This document shows positions 1 through 8,306 of a stretch of DNA of 22,935 nucleotides, piece after piece. Source of the stretch: JAQVSV01 sp041667045. Its GTDB lineage: Bacteria > Elusimicrobiota > Elusimicrobia > Elusimicrobiales > Elusimicrobiaceae. Both the position numbers and the translations under genes were made by a program. Location of the stretch: contig JBAYFS010000013.1 of assembly GCA_041667045.1 (NCBI GenBank), positions 1 to 22,935 of the forward strand, written 5' to 3'. The notes beneath the pieces are model-generated. The model was given only the letters and a program-made list of their open reading frames with translations. It did not search any database and had not been told where the DNA came from. Position 1 is the stretch's first letter; each line of letters starts with the position of its first letter.

Positions 1-880
1 CGTCAATGAAAATGATGATCCGCTTCTGCTCGCTGCGAATCTCCTCAAGAATGCTCTTAAGCCGCTGTTCGAATTCTCCGCGGTACTTCGTGCCGGCGAC
101 GACGGAAGCCAGATCAACGGTGAGCAGTCTTTTGCCGGCTAAAGTGTCGGACACGTCGCCCGCCGCTATTTTCTGAGCCAGCCCTTCCACAATGGCGGTT
201 TTCCCCACGCCGGGTTCGCCGATAAGCACGGGATTGTTCTTGGTGCGCCGGCCCAGAATCTGGGCCACGCGCTCAATCTCGGTGTCCCGTCCGATAACGG
301 GATCCAGTTTTTTTTCAGCCGCCTGCTGAGTTAAATCGCGGGCGAACTCGTCCAGGGTCGGAGTGTTGCTTTTCGCTTTTTTCTTCGGCTCGGCTTTTTT
401 GCGGGCTTCCGGCTCGTTCGGCTTGGACGCGGACTCCTGCGGGCCTTCCCCGATGTATTCCATGACGGTTTCGCGCACATCCGCCGGATTGAGACCGATG
501 TTTTCAAGCACGCGGGCGGCCACGCCCTCCTCCTCCCTTATCAGGCCGAGAAGGATGTGTTCGGTGCCGATATATGAATGGCCCATCTGCTGGGCCTCTT
601 CCACGGCATATTCCAAAACTTTTTTGGCGCGCGGAGTGAAGGGGATTTCGCCGTACTGGCTGGTGCTGTCGCCCGTGCCGACTATCTTTTCTATTTCCAT
701 CCGCACTTTTTTAAATTCCACGCCCTGGGAAGCGAGCACCTGGGCGGCGATGCCCTCGCCCAGCATGACAAGCCCCAGCAGAATATGCTCAGTGCCCACA
801 TAATCGTGGTTAAGCCTTTTGGCCTCTTCCTGAGCGATGAGAATTACTTTTTGCGCTCTATCCGTGAATCTGGTACCCAT
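1..880 (-). CDS. clpC: ClpC-type ATP-dependent Clp protease ATPase subunit (5' part; runs off the window)
   Basis: Hsp100/AAA+ unfoldase that feeds substrates to the ClpP protease in the cytoplasm. The 293 visible residues begin MGTRFTDRAQKV. Two Clp_N repeats are seen, at about 4-60 and 80-140, each with the typical G-T-E-H-I-L-L-G-L segment. A charged Lys/Glu/Pro linker spans about 150-172. The first AAA+ module follows, with D-P-V-I-G-R-D at 193-199 and Walker A GEPGVGKT at 221-228. The sequence stops within the Walker B segment (IIIFID), so the second AAA+ domain lies outside. The start is preceded by AAGGA at a good distance. The closely spaced N-terminal repeats and linker favour ClpC over ClpA or ClpB, but the UVR/M domain and ClpP-binding loop cannot be checked here. 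It is transcribed divergently from infC. No CtsR or CIRCE operator was seen upstream. Confidence 0.95.
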   Translation of the reverse strand, partial: MGTRFTDRAQKVILIAQEEAKRLNHDYVGTEHILLGLVMLGEGIAAQVLASQGVEFKKVRMEIEKIVGTGDSTSQYGEIPFTPRAKKVLEYAVEEAQQMGHSYIGTEHILLGLIREEEGVAARVLENIGLNPADVRETVMEYIGEGPQESASKPNEPEARKKAEPKKKAKSNTPTLDEFARDLTQQAAEKKLDPVIGRDTEIERVAQILGRRTKNNPVLIGEPGVGKTAIVEGLAQKIAAGDVSDTLAGKRLLTVDLASVVAGTKYRGEFEQRLKSILEEIRSEQKRIIIFID

Positions 881-948
881 TGTTAGTCCTTTGCGCACGC
901 GGTGCGTGCTGTTTTTTATGAAATAAAGTTTAAAATTGCGTAAATGGT

Positions 949-978
949 ATTATAGTAAACATTACTAGGCATTATCAA
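949..978 (-). promoter_or_regulatory. Putative sigma70 promoter for clpC
   Basis: On the minus strand TTGATA (973-978) and a perfect TATAAT (949-954) are separated by 18 bp. The -10 lies about 70 bp upstream of the clpC start, leaving an AT-rich leader. The boxes are seen directly; use as a promoter is inferred. Confidence 0.65.
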
Positions 979-983
979 CCGTA

Positions 984-1013
984 TGGACAAAAACCGCCGG
1001 TTAATGGTAGAAT
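984..1013 (+). promoter_or_regulatory. Putative sigma70 promoter for the infC operon
   Basis: TGGACA (984-989) and TAGAAT (1008-1013) have an 18-bp spacer and face rightward, about 145 bp upstream of infC. The -10 lies inside a short perfect inverted repeat, GGTAGA-A-TCTACC (1006-1018), which could be an operator or chance. The leader downstream holds a further stem, CAGCGG/CCGCTG (1103-1120), with no U-run after it. Confidence 0.5.
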
Positions 1014-1158
1014 CTACCTAATGCTTCGCGCAACCATAACAGCGCCGGCCGGCATACCCGGCTAAAAGCAAGCAGATATTAAACAGCTCTCGCCGGACAT
1101 CTCAGCGGTTTTACCCGCTGGAAGGTTCGCGCGCAGGGTTTATTTATCAGGGTGATTA

Positions 1159-1707
1159 ATGAGAGAATTCCCGACGCAAAACAAAACCGACCGGCCGCCC
1201 AGGCGCAATTTCCAGATCAGGATTTCGCCCGTGCGCGTTATTGACGAAAAAGGCGAAATGCTGGGCATTTTGTCCGTGGAAGACGCTATTTCCACAGCCC
1301 AGGACAGGGGTTTGGATCTTGTGGAAATAGTTCCACAGGCCAAGCCGCCCGTATGCAAAATAATGAACTACTCCAAGTTTCTCTACGAGCAGGACAAAAA
1401 GAAACGGGAAGCCAGAAGAAAGCAGAAATCCGGGGTCATAAAGGAAATAAAAATGCGCCCGAACATCGCGGCGCACGACCTGGAAACGAAGCTTAAACAT
1501 CTGGAAGAAATCATCCAGAAGTACGACAGAGTCAGACTTACCCTTGAATTTCGGGGACGGGAAAACCAGCACAAAGATATCGGTCATAAACTCATCACTG
1601 ACCTGATTGCCCGTTACCAGGACATCGCAACAACCGACACAGGAATCCAGAGTTTGGGGAACAAAATGTCGGTGGTGTTCAGCTCCAAAATAAAACCAGA
1701 AGGATAA
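1159..1707 (+). CDS. infC: Translation initiation factor IF-3
   Basis: IF-3 binds the 30S subunit, blocks premature 50S joining and checks the initiator codon-anticodon pair. The 182-residue length is normal. The N-terminal domain contains I-R-I-S-P-V-R-V-I-D near residues 20-30 and G-L-D-L-V-E-I-V-P-Q-A-K-P-P-V-C near 51-66. A basic linker (KKKREARRKQK) leads to the C-terminal domain with I-K-E-I-K-M-R-P. The start is an ordinary ATG preceded by AGGGTGAT, unlike the rare AUU start of many infC genes; an in-frame stop lies just upstream. It opens an infC-rpmI-rplT-pheS-pheT operon, with only 5 bp before rpmI. Confidence 0.97.
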   Translation: MREFPTQNKTDRPPRRNFQIRISPVRVIDEKGEMLGILSVEDAISTAQDRGLDLVEIVPQAKPPVCKIMNYSKFLYEQDKKKREARRKQKSGVIKEIKMRPNIAAHDLETKLKHLEEIIQKYDRVRLTLEFRGRENQHKDIGHKLITDLIARYQDIATTDTGIQSLGNKMSVVFSSKIKPEG

Positions 1708-1712
1708 CATCA

Positions 1713-1907
1713 ATGCCTAAGATAAAAAGCCACAGCAGCGCAAAGAAACGGTTTACCAAAACCGCATCCGGCAAATGGAAACACAGAAAAGCCGGACGCA
1801 GACATCTGCTTACCAACAAGAGCGCCAAATCCACAAAAGCCGATAACGTGCTCGGCTCGGAAATGGCAGAAAGCAAACTGTTAAACAAGTTTCTTCCCTA
1901 TAAATAA
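1713..1907 (+). CDS. rpmI: 50S ribosomal protein L35
   Basis: Small basic protein of the large ribosomal subunit, 64 residues, the usual length. It begins MPKIKSHSSAKKRF, a hallmark of L35, and has the basic K-H-R-K-A-G-R-R-H-L-L segment near residues 24-34. It follows infC by 5 bp and is separated from rplT by an unusually long gap of 133 bp for this operon. Confidence 0.97.
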   Translation: MPKIKSHSSAKKRFTKTASGKWKHRKAGRRHLLTNKSAKSTKADNVLGSEMAESKLLNKFLPYK

Positions 1908-1916
1908 GGGACTCGC

Positions 1917-1947
1917 GGCTCCGGCCGGAAGTTCCGCCGGGGAAGCC
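1917..1947 (+). promoter_or_regulatory. GC-rich inverted repeat between rpmI and rplT, candidate regulatory RNA structure
   Basis: The segment can fold as an outer GGCT/AGCC stem (1917-1920 with 1944-1947) and an inner CCGGC/GCCGG stem (1921-1925 with 1936-1940) closing a 10-nt loop. No U-run follows, so it does not look like an intrinsic terminator. L20 represses the L35/L20 genes in other bacteria by binding structured mRNA, so an autoregulatory site is possible here; this is inference. The gap of 1908-2040 holds no other clear signal except the rplT ribosome-binding site. Confidence 0.35.
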
Positions 1948-2040
1948 ACGGGCTGGATGCAGGTACGGCAGACCGCAATCCGCCCTGAAAAGAATCAATG
2001 AAAAGGCGCTTGAGCAACCTCGGCGCCGGAGAAACAACAT

Positions 2041-2388
2041 ATGAGAATTAAATTCAGCGTACCCAGACACCAGAGAAAGAAAAAAGTATTCAAACTTGCC
2101 AAAGGTTATTACAGCGACAAGAGCAGACGCCTGAGAATGGCTCTGCAGCAGATCAACAAATCTCTCGTACACGCCTATACCAGCCGCAAAGACCGCAAAA
2201 ACGACTACCGCCAGATCTGGATAGTCCGGCTTAACGCGGCCGTAAGAGAGCACGATATGTCCTATTCGCGGTTTATCAACGGCATGAAAAAAGCCGGAAT
2301 TGAGATTAACCGCAAAATGCTCTCCGAAATGGCGATCAAAGATCCCGCTTCGTTCAAATCCTTGGTTGAACTCGCCAAAAAGTCCTGA
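2041..2388 (+). CDS. rplT: 50S ribosomal protein L20
   Basis: Binds 23S rRNA early in large-subunit assembly and is a known autogenous repressor of this operon in other bacteria. At 115 residues it has the normal length. The long basic N-terminal helix (RHQRKKKVFKLAKGYYSDKS) and the C-terminal globular part with W-I-V-R-L-N-A-A-V-R and S-Y-S-R-F-I-N-G-M-K-K-A-G-I are present. A GGAG ribosome-binding site lies about 9 nt before the ATG. pheS starts 5 bp after its stop. Confidence 0.97.
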   Translation: MRIKFSVPRHQRKKKVFKLAKGYYSDKSRRLRMALQQINKSLVHAYTSRKDRKNDYRQIWIVRLNAAVREHDMSYSRFINGMKKAGIEINRKMLSEMAIKDPASFKSLVELAKKS

Positions 2389-2393
2389 TTATT

Positions 2394-3443
2394 ATGAGCC
2401 GCGGGGACTGGGAGGCGAAGTGTTCCGCCATAAAGGAACATTATCTTAAGACCTCGGAAGAAGCCGCGTCGCTCGAGGCGCTTGAAGAATTGCAGATCAA
2501 GTGCCTGGGCCGCAAAGGCGAACTTACCGAACTGCTTAAAGCCCTTAAAGATTTTTCCCTGGAGGACAAGAAACTTCTTGGTCCTCTGGGGAACTCTTTG
2601 AAGGAGACGCTTTCCGCCCTTTTTGAAGCCCGGAAAGCAGCTTTGGCGCGCCTTGAAACGAACAGCCAGCTCAATGCCGAAAAACTGGATATCACCCTGC
2701 CGGCGTTCCCTGTGCCAAGCGGCAGGCTTCATCCGCTGACCTTATCGCTGCGCCGGATGGCGGACATTCTGAAAAGCCTGGGGTTTTCCTGGGCGGAAGG
2801 GCCGCTTATCGAAAACGAGTTTTACAATTTCGACGCCCTTAACACTCCGACCCACCACCCGTCGCGCGACCAGCACGACACCATTTACGTTAAAACGGAA
2901 AAAGGGCCGCGCAATTTGATGCGCACGCACACCTCGCCCATACAGGTGCGTTATATGAAAACGCACAAGCCTCCTTTGCGCGCTTTCGCGCCTGGCCGGG
3001 CAATAAGAAACGATTCACTGGACGCCAGCCATTCGCCCGTTTTCCACCAGATTGAAGGTTTTTACGTGGACAAAAACGTCAGCATGGCGGACCTTAAGTA
3101 CACGCTTACCGCTTTCATGGGCGGCCTGTTCGGACCGGACGCCAAAATCCGGTTCCGGCCCAGCTATTTTTCCTTCGTAGAGCCGGGCGTGGAAGTGGAC
3201 GTTAAATGCGTGTTCTGCAAGCCCGGCGAAAAATGCCCCGTGTGCAAATCAACCGGCTGGATAGAAATGCTGGGCGCGGGCATGATACATCCGAACGTGC
3301 TCAAAGCGGGCGGACTTAATCCGGACGAATGGCGCGGTTTCGCGTTCGGCATGGGAGTGGAACGGCTTTCCATGCTGCTGTACGGAATAAGCGACATCCG
3401 CACTTTTTACGAAAACGATCTCAGGATCTTAAAACAGTTCTAA
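2394..3443 (+). CDS. pheS: Phenylalanyl-tRNA synthetase alpha subunit
   Basis: Catalytic subunit of the alpha2-beta2 class II enzyme that charges tRNA-Phe with phenylalanine in the cytoplasm. The 349 residues comprise an N-terminal coiled-coil tRNA-binding arm (about 1-95) and the catalytic core. The core shows S-R-D-Q-H-D-T-I-Y, motif 2 (G-R-A-I-R-N-D...H-Q-I-E-G-F), F-R-P-S-Y-F-S-F-V-E-P-G-V-E-V-D-V and motif 3 (G-M-G-V-E-R-L-S-M-L-L-Y). An insert after E-V-D-V has four Cys in two C-x2-C pairs, a zinc-knuckle-like variant known in many bacterial PheS proteins and absent from the E. coli one. No strong ribosome-binding site precedes the ATG, so translational coupling to rplT is likely. pheT follows after 4 bp. 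Confidence 0.97.
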   Translation: MSRGDWEAKCSAIKEHYLKTSEEAASLEALEELQIKCLGRKGELTELLKALKDFSLEDKKLLGPLGNSLKETLSALFEARKAALARLETNSQLNAEKLDITLPAFPVPSGRLHPLTLSLRRMADILKSLGFSWAEGPLIENEFYNFDALNTPTHHPSRDQHDTIYVKTEKGPRNLMRTHTSPIQVRYMKTHKPPLRAFAPGRAIRNDSLDASHSPVFHQIEGFYVDKNVSMADLKYTLTAFMGGLFGPDAKIRFRPSYFSFVEPGVEVDVKCVFCKPGEKCPVCKSTGWIEMLGAGMIHPNVLKAGGLNPDEWRGFAFGMGVERLSMLLYGISDIRTFYENDLRILKQF

Positions 3444-3447
3444 TACC

Positions 3448-5841
3448 ATGCTCCTACTTTACAGCTGGCTCAAAGATTTCATCGAAACAGACCTAACGCC
3501 GGACGAACTCGCCGGTAAATTCACCGCGCTCGGAATTCAGATTGAAGGCATGAAGAAAACCGGCGCCGAATTTTCGGGCGTTTGCGTAGCCGAGATTCTT
3601 AAAATAGACAAGCATCCGAACGCGGACAAACTGTCTTTGGTTGAAGTTGACACGGGCGCCGGAACGCAAACCGTGGTCTGCGGCGCGAAAAACATAGCCG
3701 CGGGCCAGAAAATTCCGCTGGCGCAGGTTGGCGCGAAACTGCCCGGAGGGACGCTTAAAAAGTCCAAAATCCGCGGCGTGGAATCCTGCGGGATGATCTG
3801 TTCTTCCTCCGAACTCAATATCACGGGCGGGCCGGAAAACGGTATTATGGTCCTCGACGCAAACCTGGCAAAAGGAACCGACGTTGCAACCCTGTTCGGC
3901 GAGCCCGACTGTATTTTCGATCTGGAAATCACGCCCAACAGACCGGAACTGCTGTCCGTGCTGGGCATAGCGCGCGAATTGTCCGTCCTGCTGGGAAAAC
4001 CGCTTAAAAAACCGCAGGTAACAGCGCCAAAAGGCGCGGGCCCTTGCGCTCCCGTCACAATATCCGCGCCGGACGCCTGCCCCCGCTACACGGCACGCAC
4101 GCTTAAAAACCTTGAGAACCGCCAGTCTCCCCCGTGGATGCAGGCACGCCTTAAGGCGATGAACACCAATCCCAAGAATGCGCTTATAGATATCACGAAT
4201 TACGTTCTTTATGAAACGGGACATCCGCTTCACGCTTTCGATCTGGACAAGCTTGCGGGACCTGAAATCATAGTGCGCAAAGCCAACCCGGCGGAAAAAA
4301 TTACAACTCTTGACGGGCGTGAAAACACGCTTGACGAAAAATGCCTTGTGATCGCCGACGCGGGAAAACCCGCCGCCATGGCCGGAGTCATGGGCGGCAT
4401 GGATAGTTCGGTTTCCGAGAGCACGAAAAACATTCTTCTGGAATCAGCCTATTTCGCCCCGCCCGTTATCCATATCACCGCGCGCAAATACGGCTACCGC
4501 TCCGAGTCATCCTACCGCTTCGAACGCTCGACGGATATCGAAAACACGATTTACGCATCAAACCGAGCCACAGACCTTATTCTGGCGGCCTGCTCGACCC
4601 CACAAACAGAAGTTTCCGAACTGCGGGACGTCTATCCGGTCCCTTACGTTCCCGCCGAAGTTTCGGTAACACCGGGAGACATTAACGCCATTCTGGGCAC
4701 GGATATACCGGACGACGAAATTCTGAGGATTCTGCGCGCTCTGTCGCCCGGCATGGAAGCCGCCGCGCTGCCCTGGCGTTTCAAAGCACCTTCCCACCGG
4801 CGCGACATTAAAATGAAATGCGATCTGGCCGAAGAAGTGGCCATGTACGCGGGCTACGACCGCATTTCCGACGCGCCCCGCCCCGCTTTCGTTTCCGTGA
4901 CGGAAATGCCGGCGGAACAGGCGCTGTCCGAACAATTGAAAAACAAACTCGCCGCGGCGGGTTTCTGCGAAGTTTACAATTATGATTTCATCTCGGCCAA
5001 AGAACTGCGGACTTTCTGCATCAATCCGGAAACAACGCCGGAAATAGAGAATCCGCTCTCGGAAGACTGGCAGTATTTAAGGCCTTCCCTGCTGCCCGGC
5101 ATAGCGCGCAGCGCGGCTTATAACGTAAACCAGTCCGGACAGGCCTCGTGGCTTTTTGAAACAGGAAAAGTGTACGAAAAAACGCCCGGCAAACCGAACG
5201 AAAAACTATATTTGTCAGCCCTTATGACGGGCACTTACCCGCAAGGCGTTTTCTGGCGCTCTGGCGAGATCAAGGAACTGGATTTCTTCCACGTAAAGGG
5301 CATTGTGGACAGCCTGCTCGCCCGCGTTGAAAACGTGCGGATAGTTCCCTGCTCGGAAGCGCCGGCCTACGCGCACCCGAAAATATGCGCGGACATAACG
5401 GTTAACGGAAAACCCGCCGGAAGGCTGGGCAAGCTGTATCCGGACACGGCGCGCGCGGCGTCTTTGTTCTCCGCTAACGCGTGGCTGTTCGAGCTTGACA
5501 TAGACGCACTGGCGAAACACGGCGCGGGACAGGAAATGAAAGTAACCACGGCGCCGGCGTTTCCGTCTTCCTGGCGCGACCTGTCTGTCGTGCTGGAGAA
5601 GAACGCGCTGTTCGCGGATATCGAAAACACCGTTAAAGCCGCGGGCGGCCCGCATCTGGAATCCGTTTCCCTTTTCGACCTGTACGAAGGCAAAGGAATA
5701 GACGAAAACAGGAAAAGCGTCACCATGCGCCTTGTTTATAGGTCCGGCGAGCGTACTCTGCGCGACACCGAAGTAGAGGAATCATTCAACACCATCGTTA
5801 AAACGCTTTCCGAAAAACTTGGGGCCAGCCTCAGGAGCTGA
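3448..5841 (+). CDS. pheT: Phenylalanyl-tRNA synthetase beta subunit
   Basis: Structural, editing and tRNA-binding partner of PheS. At 797 residues it is full length. Domains in order: an EMAP-II-like tRNA-binding domain (about 40-150, with H-P-N-A-D-K-L-S), a B1/B5-type linker with F-D-L-E-I-T-P-N-R-P-E-L, a B3/B4 editing domain (about 210-375, with I-D-I-T-N-Y-V-L and A-G-V-M-G-G), a B5 domain (about 395-480), the catalytic-like core with P-S-L-L-P-G, and a C-terminal FDX-ACB anticodon-binding domain (about 705-797, beginning near P-A-F-P-S-S-W-R-D-L-S-V-V). No truncation or frameshift was seen. Confidence 0.97.
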   Translation: MLLLYSWLKDFIETDLTPDELAGKFTALGIQIEGMKKTGAEFSGVCVAEILKIDKHPNADKLSLVEVDTGAGTQTVVCGAKNIAAGQKIPLAQVGAKLPGGTLKKSKIRGVESCGMICSSSELNITGGPENGIMVLDANLAKGTDVATLFGEPDCIFDLEITPNRPELLSVLGIARELSVLLGKPLKKPQVTAPKGAGPCAPVTISAPDACPRYTARTLKNLENRQSPPWMQARLKAMNTNPKNALIDITNYVLYETGHPLHAFDLDKLAGPEIIVRKANPAEKITTLDGRENTLDEKCLVIADAGKPAAMAGVMGGMDSSVSESTKNILLESAYFAPPVIHITARKYGYRSESSYRFERSTDIENTIYASNRATDLILAACSTPQTEVSELRDVYPVPYVPAEVSVTPGDINAILGTDIPDDEILRILRALSPGMEAAALPWRFKAPSHRRDIKMKCDLAEEVAMYAGYDRISDAPRPAFVSVTEMPAEQALSEQLKNKLAAAGFCEVYNYDFISAKELRTFCINPETTPEIENPLSEDWQYLRPSLLPGIARSAAYNVNQSGQASWLFETGKVYEKTPGKPNEKLYLSALMTGTYPQGVFWRSGEIKELDFFHVKGIVDSLLARVENVRIVPCSEAPAYAHPKICADITVNGKPAGRLGKLYPDTARAASLFSANAWLFELDIDALAKHGAGQEMKVTTAPAFPSSWRDLSVVLEKNALFADIENTVKAAGGPHLESVSLFDLYEGKGIDENRKSVTMRLVYRSGERTLRDTEVEESFNTIVKTLSEKLGASLRS

Positions 5842-5844
5842 TAA

Positions 5845-6477
5845 GTGCTGACTAAATTCGACGTGCTGGAAAAACTTGTCGAGCAAACCTCCGCCCGCGT
5901 CAAGCAGCTGGAGCGGGATAACGAGCTTTTGAAAATCCAGGTTGACGGACTCAATAACGAACTGAAAAAATTCCAGGACTCGCAGGCCGACGTGCGCCGC
6001 CTGCTCGCGGAACGCGAAAGCGTGATGAAGAAACTGAAAAAAGTGGCCGCGCGGATAGAACAGGCCATGAACGCCGAAGCCAAATTCCTCAAAACAGAAG
6101 AATTCGCGCCTGCGGAACCTGAAACAGCACCGGACACGGCTGCCCTGCCCGAAACGGAACCCGTAGAAGATACCACAGCCGCGCCGCAGGAACCGGCAGA
6201 CCAGACCGGCAGTACCACGGACTATGAGGACACTGCCGCGGATAGTTCCCAGCAAGAAGCGGGAACACCGGCCCCGGAAATCAGGGAACCGGAGCAAGCC
6301 GACAGTGAAGACAATTTTCCCACAACAAACGCCGACACGGACGAACTGACCGAAAACGCCACGGATTTCGACGTGGACGCTCTGGAAATAGTCCCCCCCG
6401 CAAAATCCACCTCCGCGGAACCCGCCAAAAAAGAACGACGCGACACGGAAGATCTCCCCTTGTTCAAAGATTTTTAA
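5845..6477 (+). CDS. ZapB-like coiled-coil protein with an acidic C-terminal tail
   Basis: The GTG start comes 3 nt after the pheT stop, with AGGAG 8 nt upstream. The first 75 or so of 210 residues form a continuous heptad-rich coiled coil (EKLVEQTSARVKQLERDNELLK...) ending in LLAERESVMKKLKKVAARIE. That ending resembles the E-R-D-x-V-R-x-x-V-E-x-x-L-x-R-L-E pattern common in ZapB-like division proteins, which are often encoded just after pheT in other phyla. Residues 85-195 are very rich in Glu, Asp, Pro, Ala and Thr and look disordered. The C-terminus RRDTEDLPLFKDF is basic then hydrophobic and could be a short docking motif. Assignment to the ZapB group is by pattern and context only; it may simply be a hypothetical coiled-coil protein. 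Its last codons are part of a 57-bp segment repeated at 8307-8363. Confidence 0.6.
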   Translation: MLTKFDVLEKLVEQTSARVKQLERDNELLKIQVDGLNNELKKFQDSQADVRRLLAERESVMKKLKKVAARIEQAMNAEAKFLKTEEFAPAEPETAPDTAALPETEPVEDTTAAPQEPADQTGSTTDYEDTAADSSQQEAGTPAPEIREPEQADSEDNFPTTNADTDELTENATDFDVDALEIVPPAKSTSAEPAKKERRDTEDLPLFKDF

Positions 6478-6522
6478 GCAGGCCTGAAGAACCCGGATAA
6501 CATAGGCCTTATGGCTCATGCG
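6466..6522 (+). repeat. Duplicated 57-bp leader, copy A
   Basis: It matches 8307-8363 at 53 of 57 positions, with the first 31 identical. This copy starts inside the last codons of the ZapB-like gene and ends 31 nt before hydrolase copy 1. It contains the palindrome CAGGCCTG and a possible hairpin CATAGGCC-TTAT-GGCTCATG (6501-6520), with no U-run after it. Between 6478 and 6553 no convincing terminator or promoter was seen. Confidence 0.85.
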
Positions 6523-6553
6523 GAAAGGTCCCGGAACCAGTACAATTGTATAT

Positions 6554-7450
6554 ATGAGTCCTTCTATAAACAAGATTTCGCTTGCCGCCGCGTTCGCGTG
6601 CGCGTTATTCTGCCCGCTGTCCGCCGCGCAAACGTCCGGGCCGAATATGTCGGCACTGTACCCCGCCGCTATGCACACGGGAACAAAAAGCATAAACAAA
6701 TTTAAACCATACAAGTTGCTGTTCGTGCCGGGATTCATGTCCGATCTGGCTGGCAAACCGCTTACGCTGCCAACCGGTCGCAAAATAATCGTCGGGCAAT
6801 ATTTCAACGACCAGATAAACTGGGCCAAGAGCAAAGGCATAGAAGCCCTCAGAGTTGATATTGAATCGGAAAATCCGCCTTCGCAGAACGCGCAAATACT
6901 AGCGCGGGAAATCCTCAACTCCGAGAAACCGGTAATCCTCGTCACGCACAGCAAAGGCGGACTGGACACCCTTGAGCTGTTAATCAAACACCCGGATTTA
7001 AAAGCAAAAATAAAAGGCTGGGTCGCCATACAGGCTCCGTTTTACGGCTGCCCCTGGGCGGACTACCTATTCGACAAGCCCGCATTAAACAAAGTTTCCA
7101 AAACGCTGCTCACACTGCTGGGCGGCAACATCAGCTCGCTTGACAGCCTGCGGATGGAAACACGCAAAAATTATATGCGTGACAACGCCAGGGAAATTGA
7201 GAATATAACCGCAAACATGCCGGTTCTGTGCGTGGTGTCATGGAACAAACCGAAAGATCCGTTTTTAGCCGACCTGGACGCTAATTATAAAAGTGACGGA
7301 GTAGTCCCCGCGCAAAGCCAGAAACTGCCCGGAGCGCGCTATATTGAAATCCCCGGACTGGACCACCTGTCAACGGTCATGCCCATACCGTTTTGCAAAC
7401 ATGACAGGCCCGCGTCGCTGAAAGCCTTTCTGTTTCTTTTGCTAAAATGA
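6554..7450 (+). CDS. Exported family I lipase-like serine hydrolase, paralogue 1
   Basis: Predicted alpha/beta-hydrolase exported by Sec. From the ATG at 6554 the protein has 298 residues and an N-terminal signal peptide (basic N-region, LAAAFACALFCPLSAAQ). Starting 12 codons upstream would bury that signal, so the internal ATG was chosen, although no clear ribosome-binding site is seen. The strand-1 loop V-P-G-F is at 58-61. The nucleophile elbow T-H-S-K-G-G gives Ser133; S-D-G-V-V gives Asp248; L-D-H-L-S gives His271. The order and surroundings (A-P-F-Y-G-C-P-W-A-D after the elbow, S-L-D-S-L-R, then D-G-V-V, then D-H-L) match true lipases of the Pseudomonas/Burkholderia family I. Relative to its paralogues it has an insert of about 14 residues after M-S-D (65-79). 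Substrate unknown; no Lif foldase gene is nearby. Confidence 0.75.
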   Translation: MSPSINKISLAAAFACALFCPLSAAQTSGPNMSALYPAAMHTGTKSINKFKPYKLLFVPGFMSDLAGKPLTLPTGRKIIVGQYFNDQINWAKSKGIEALRVDIESENPPSQNAQILAREILNSEKPVILVTHSKGGLDTLELLIKHPDLKAKIKGWVAIQAPFYGCPWADYLFDKPALNKVSKTLLTLLGGNISSLDSLRMETRKNYMRDNAREIENITANMPVLCVVSWNKPKDPFLADLDANYKSDGVVPAQSQKLPGARYIEIPGLDHLSTVMPIPFCKHDRPASLKAFLFLLLK

Positions 7451-7477
7451 AATGATTCGAGAGGAAAGAGGAATTAT

Positions 7478-8299
7478 ATGAAAACGATACCTGTTGTAAG
7501 CGAGATTGTTCTCGCAGCAATGCTAATCTGCATGCCGGCAATAGCCCAGGACACACCGGCGCAAATATCCGATGCCGAGCTGGCGGCGAAAGTAAAACCT
7601 TACACGCTCCTGTTCGTGCCGGGCTTTCTGTCCGACTTCCAGGCAGCCTATTTCGCGGACCAGATAAACTGGGCGAAAAGCAACGGCATAGACACGCTGA
7701 GGGTTGCCATCCAGTCCGAGAATTCGACGGCTCAAAACTCCAGAACAGTGGCGAGCGCAGTCAGGAAATCGAGTAAACCGGTGATAATGATTACCCACAG
7801 CAAGGGCGGGCTGGATACGCTTGACATGCTGATAAAATATCCGGACCTGAGGCCGAAAATCAAAGGCTGGATCGCCATGCAGGCGCCTTTTTTCGGCAGT
7901 CCTGTCGCGGACCGGGTATACGCCAATCCCGCGTTGAATCCGATGACACACATCATGCTTGAAATACTTGGCGGCAACATGGGTTCTCTCAACAGCCTGC
8001 GGGTAGCGGTCCGCACACGCTATATGAGCAAAAACGCGGCGTCAATATCATCAGCAACGGCAGACATATCGGTTCTCTGCGTTGTTTACTGGGTCAAGAA
8101 AACATCCGCTTTTTCCATGCTGAGCAGCAAAGACTACAAAAGCGACGGAGTAGTTCCCGTGGAAAGCCAGAAACTGCCGGACAAACCCTTTATCGAAATC
8201 GAGGGAGCCGACCATCTTACCGCCATACGCTCCACACCAGGAACCGATTACAACAGGGAAACCGCGTTCAAGAATTTCTTAAACACTCTGTTTAAATAG
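7478..8299 (+). CDS. Exported family I lipase-like serine hydrolase, paralogue 2
   Basis: 273-residue paralogue of its neighbours. It has a good ribosome-binding site (AGAGG) 7 nt before the ATG and starts 27 bp after paralogue 1, so the two are probably co-transcribed. The signal peptide is about 1-24, ending ...MPAIAQD. Core features are V-P-G-F-L-S-D at 47-53, T-H-S-K-G-G with Ser108, Q-A-P-F-F-G-S-P at 135-142, G-G-N-M-G-S-L-N-S-L-R at 165-175, K-S-D-G-V-V with Asp223 and A-D-H-L-T with His246. The full triad is intact. Secreted esterase or lipase activity is inferred from the fold; the substrate cannot be told from sequence. Confidence 0.75.
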   Translation: MKTIPVVSEIVLAAMLICMPAIAQDTPAQISDAELAAKVKPYTLLFVPGFLSDFQAAYFADQINWAKSNGIDTLRVAIQSENSTAQNSRTVASAVRKSSKPVIMITHSKGGLDTLDMLIKYPDLRPKIKGWIAMQAPFFGSPVADRVYANPALNPMTHIMLEILGGNMGSLNSLRVAVRTRYMSKNAASISSATADISVLCVVYWVKKTSAFSMLSSKDYKSDGVVPVESQKLPDKPFIEIEGADHLTAIRSTPGTDYNRETAFKNFLNTLFK

Positions 8300-8306
8300 T
8301 ATCCCA

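Noticed and set aside
1156..1713. Long open frame on the minus strand opposite infC
   Set aside because: Shadow of infC: no ribosome-binding site or recognisable domains, while the plus strand encodes a clear IF-3.
5782..7029. 415-codon open frame on the minus strand across the ZapB-like gene and hydrolase copy 1
   Set aside because: Low-complexity Phe/Gly/Arg-rich translation typical of an antisense shadow. Both plus-strand genes are well supported.
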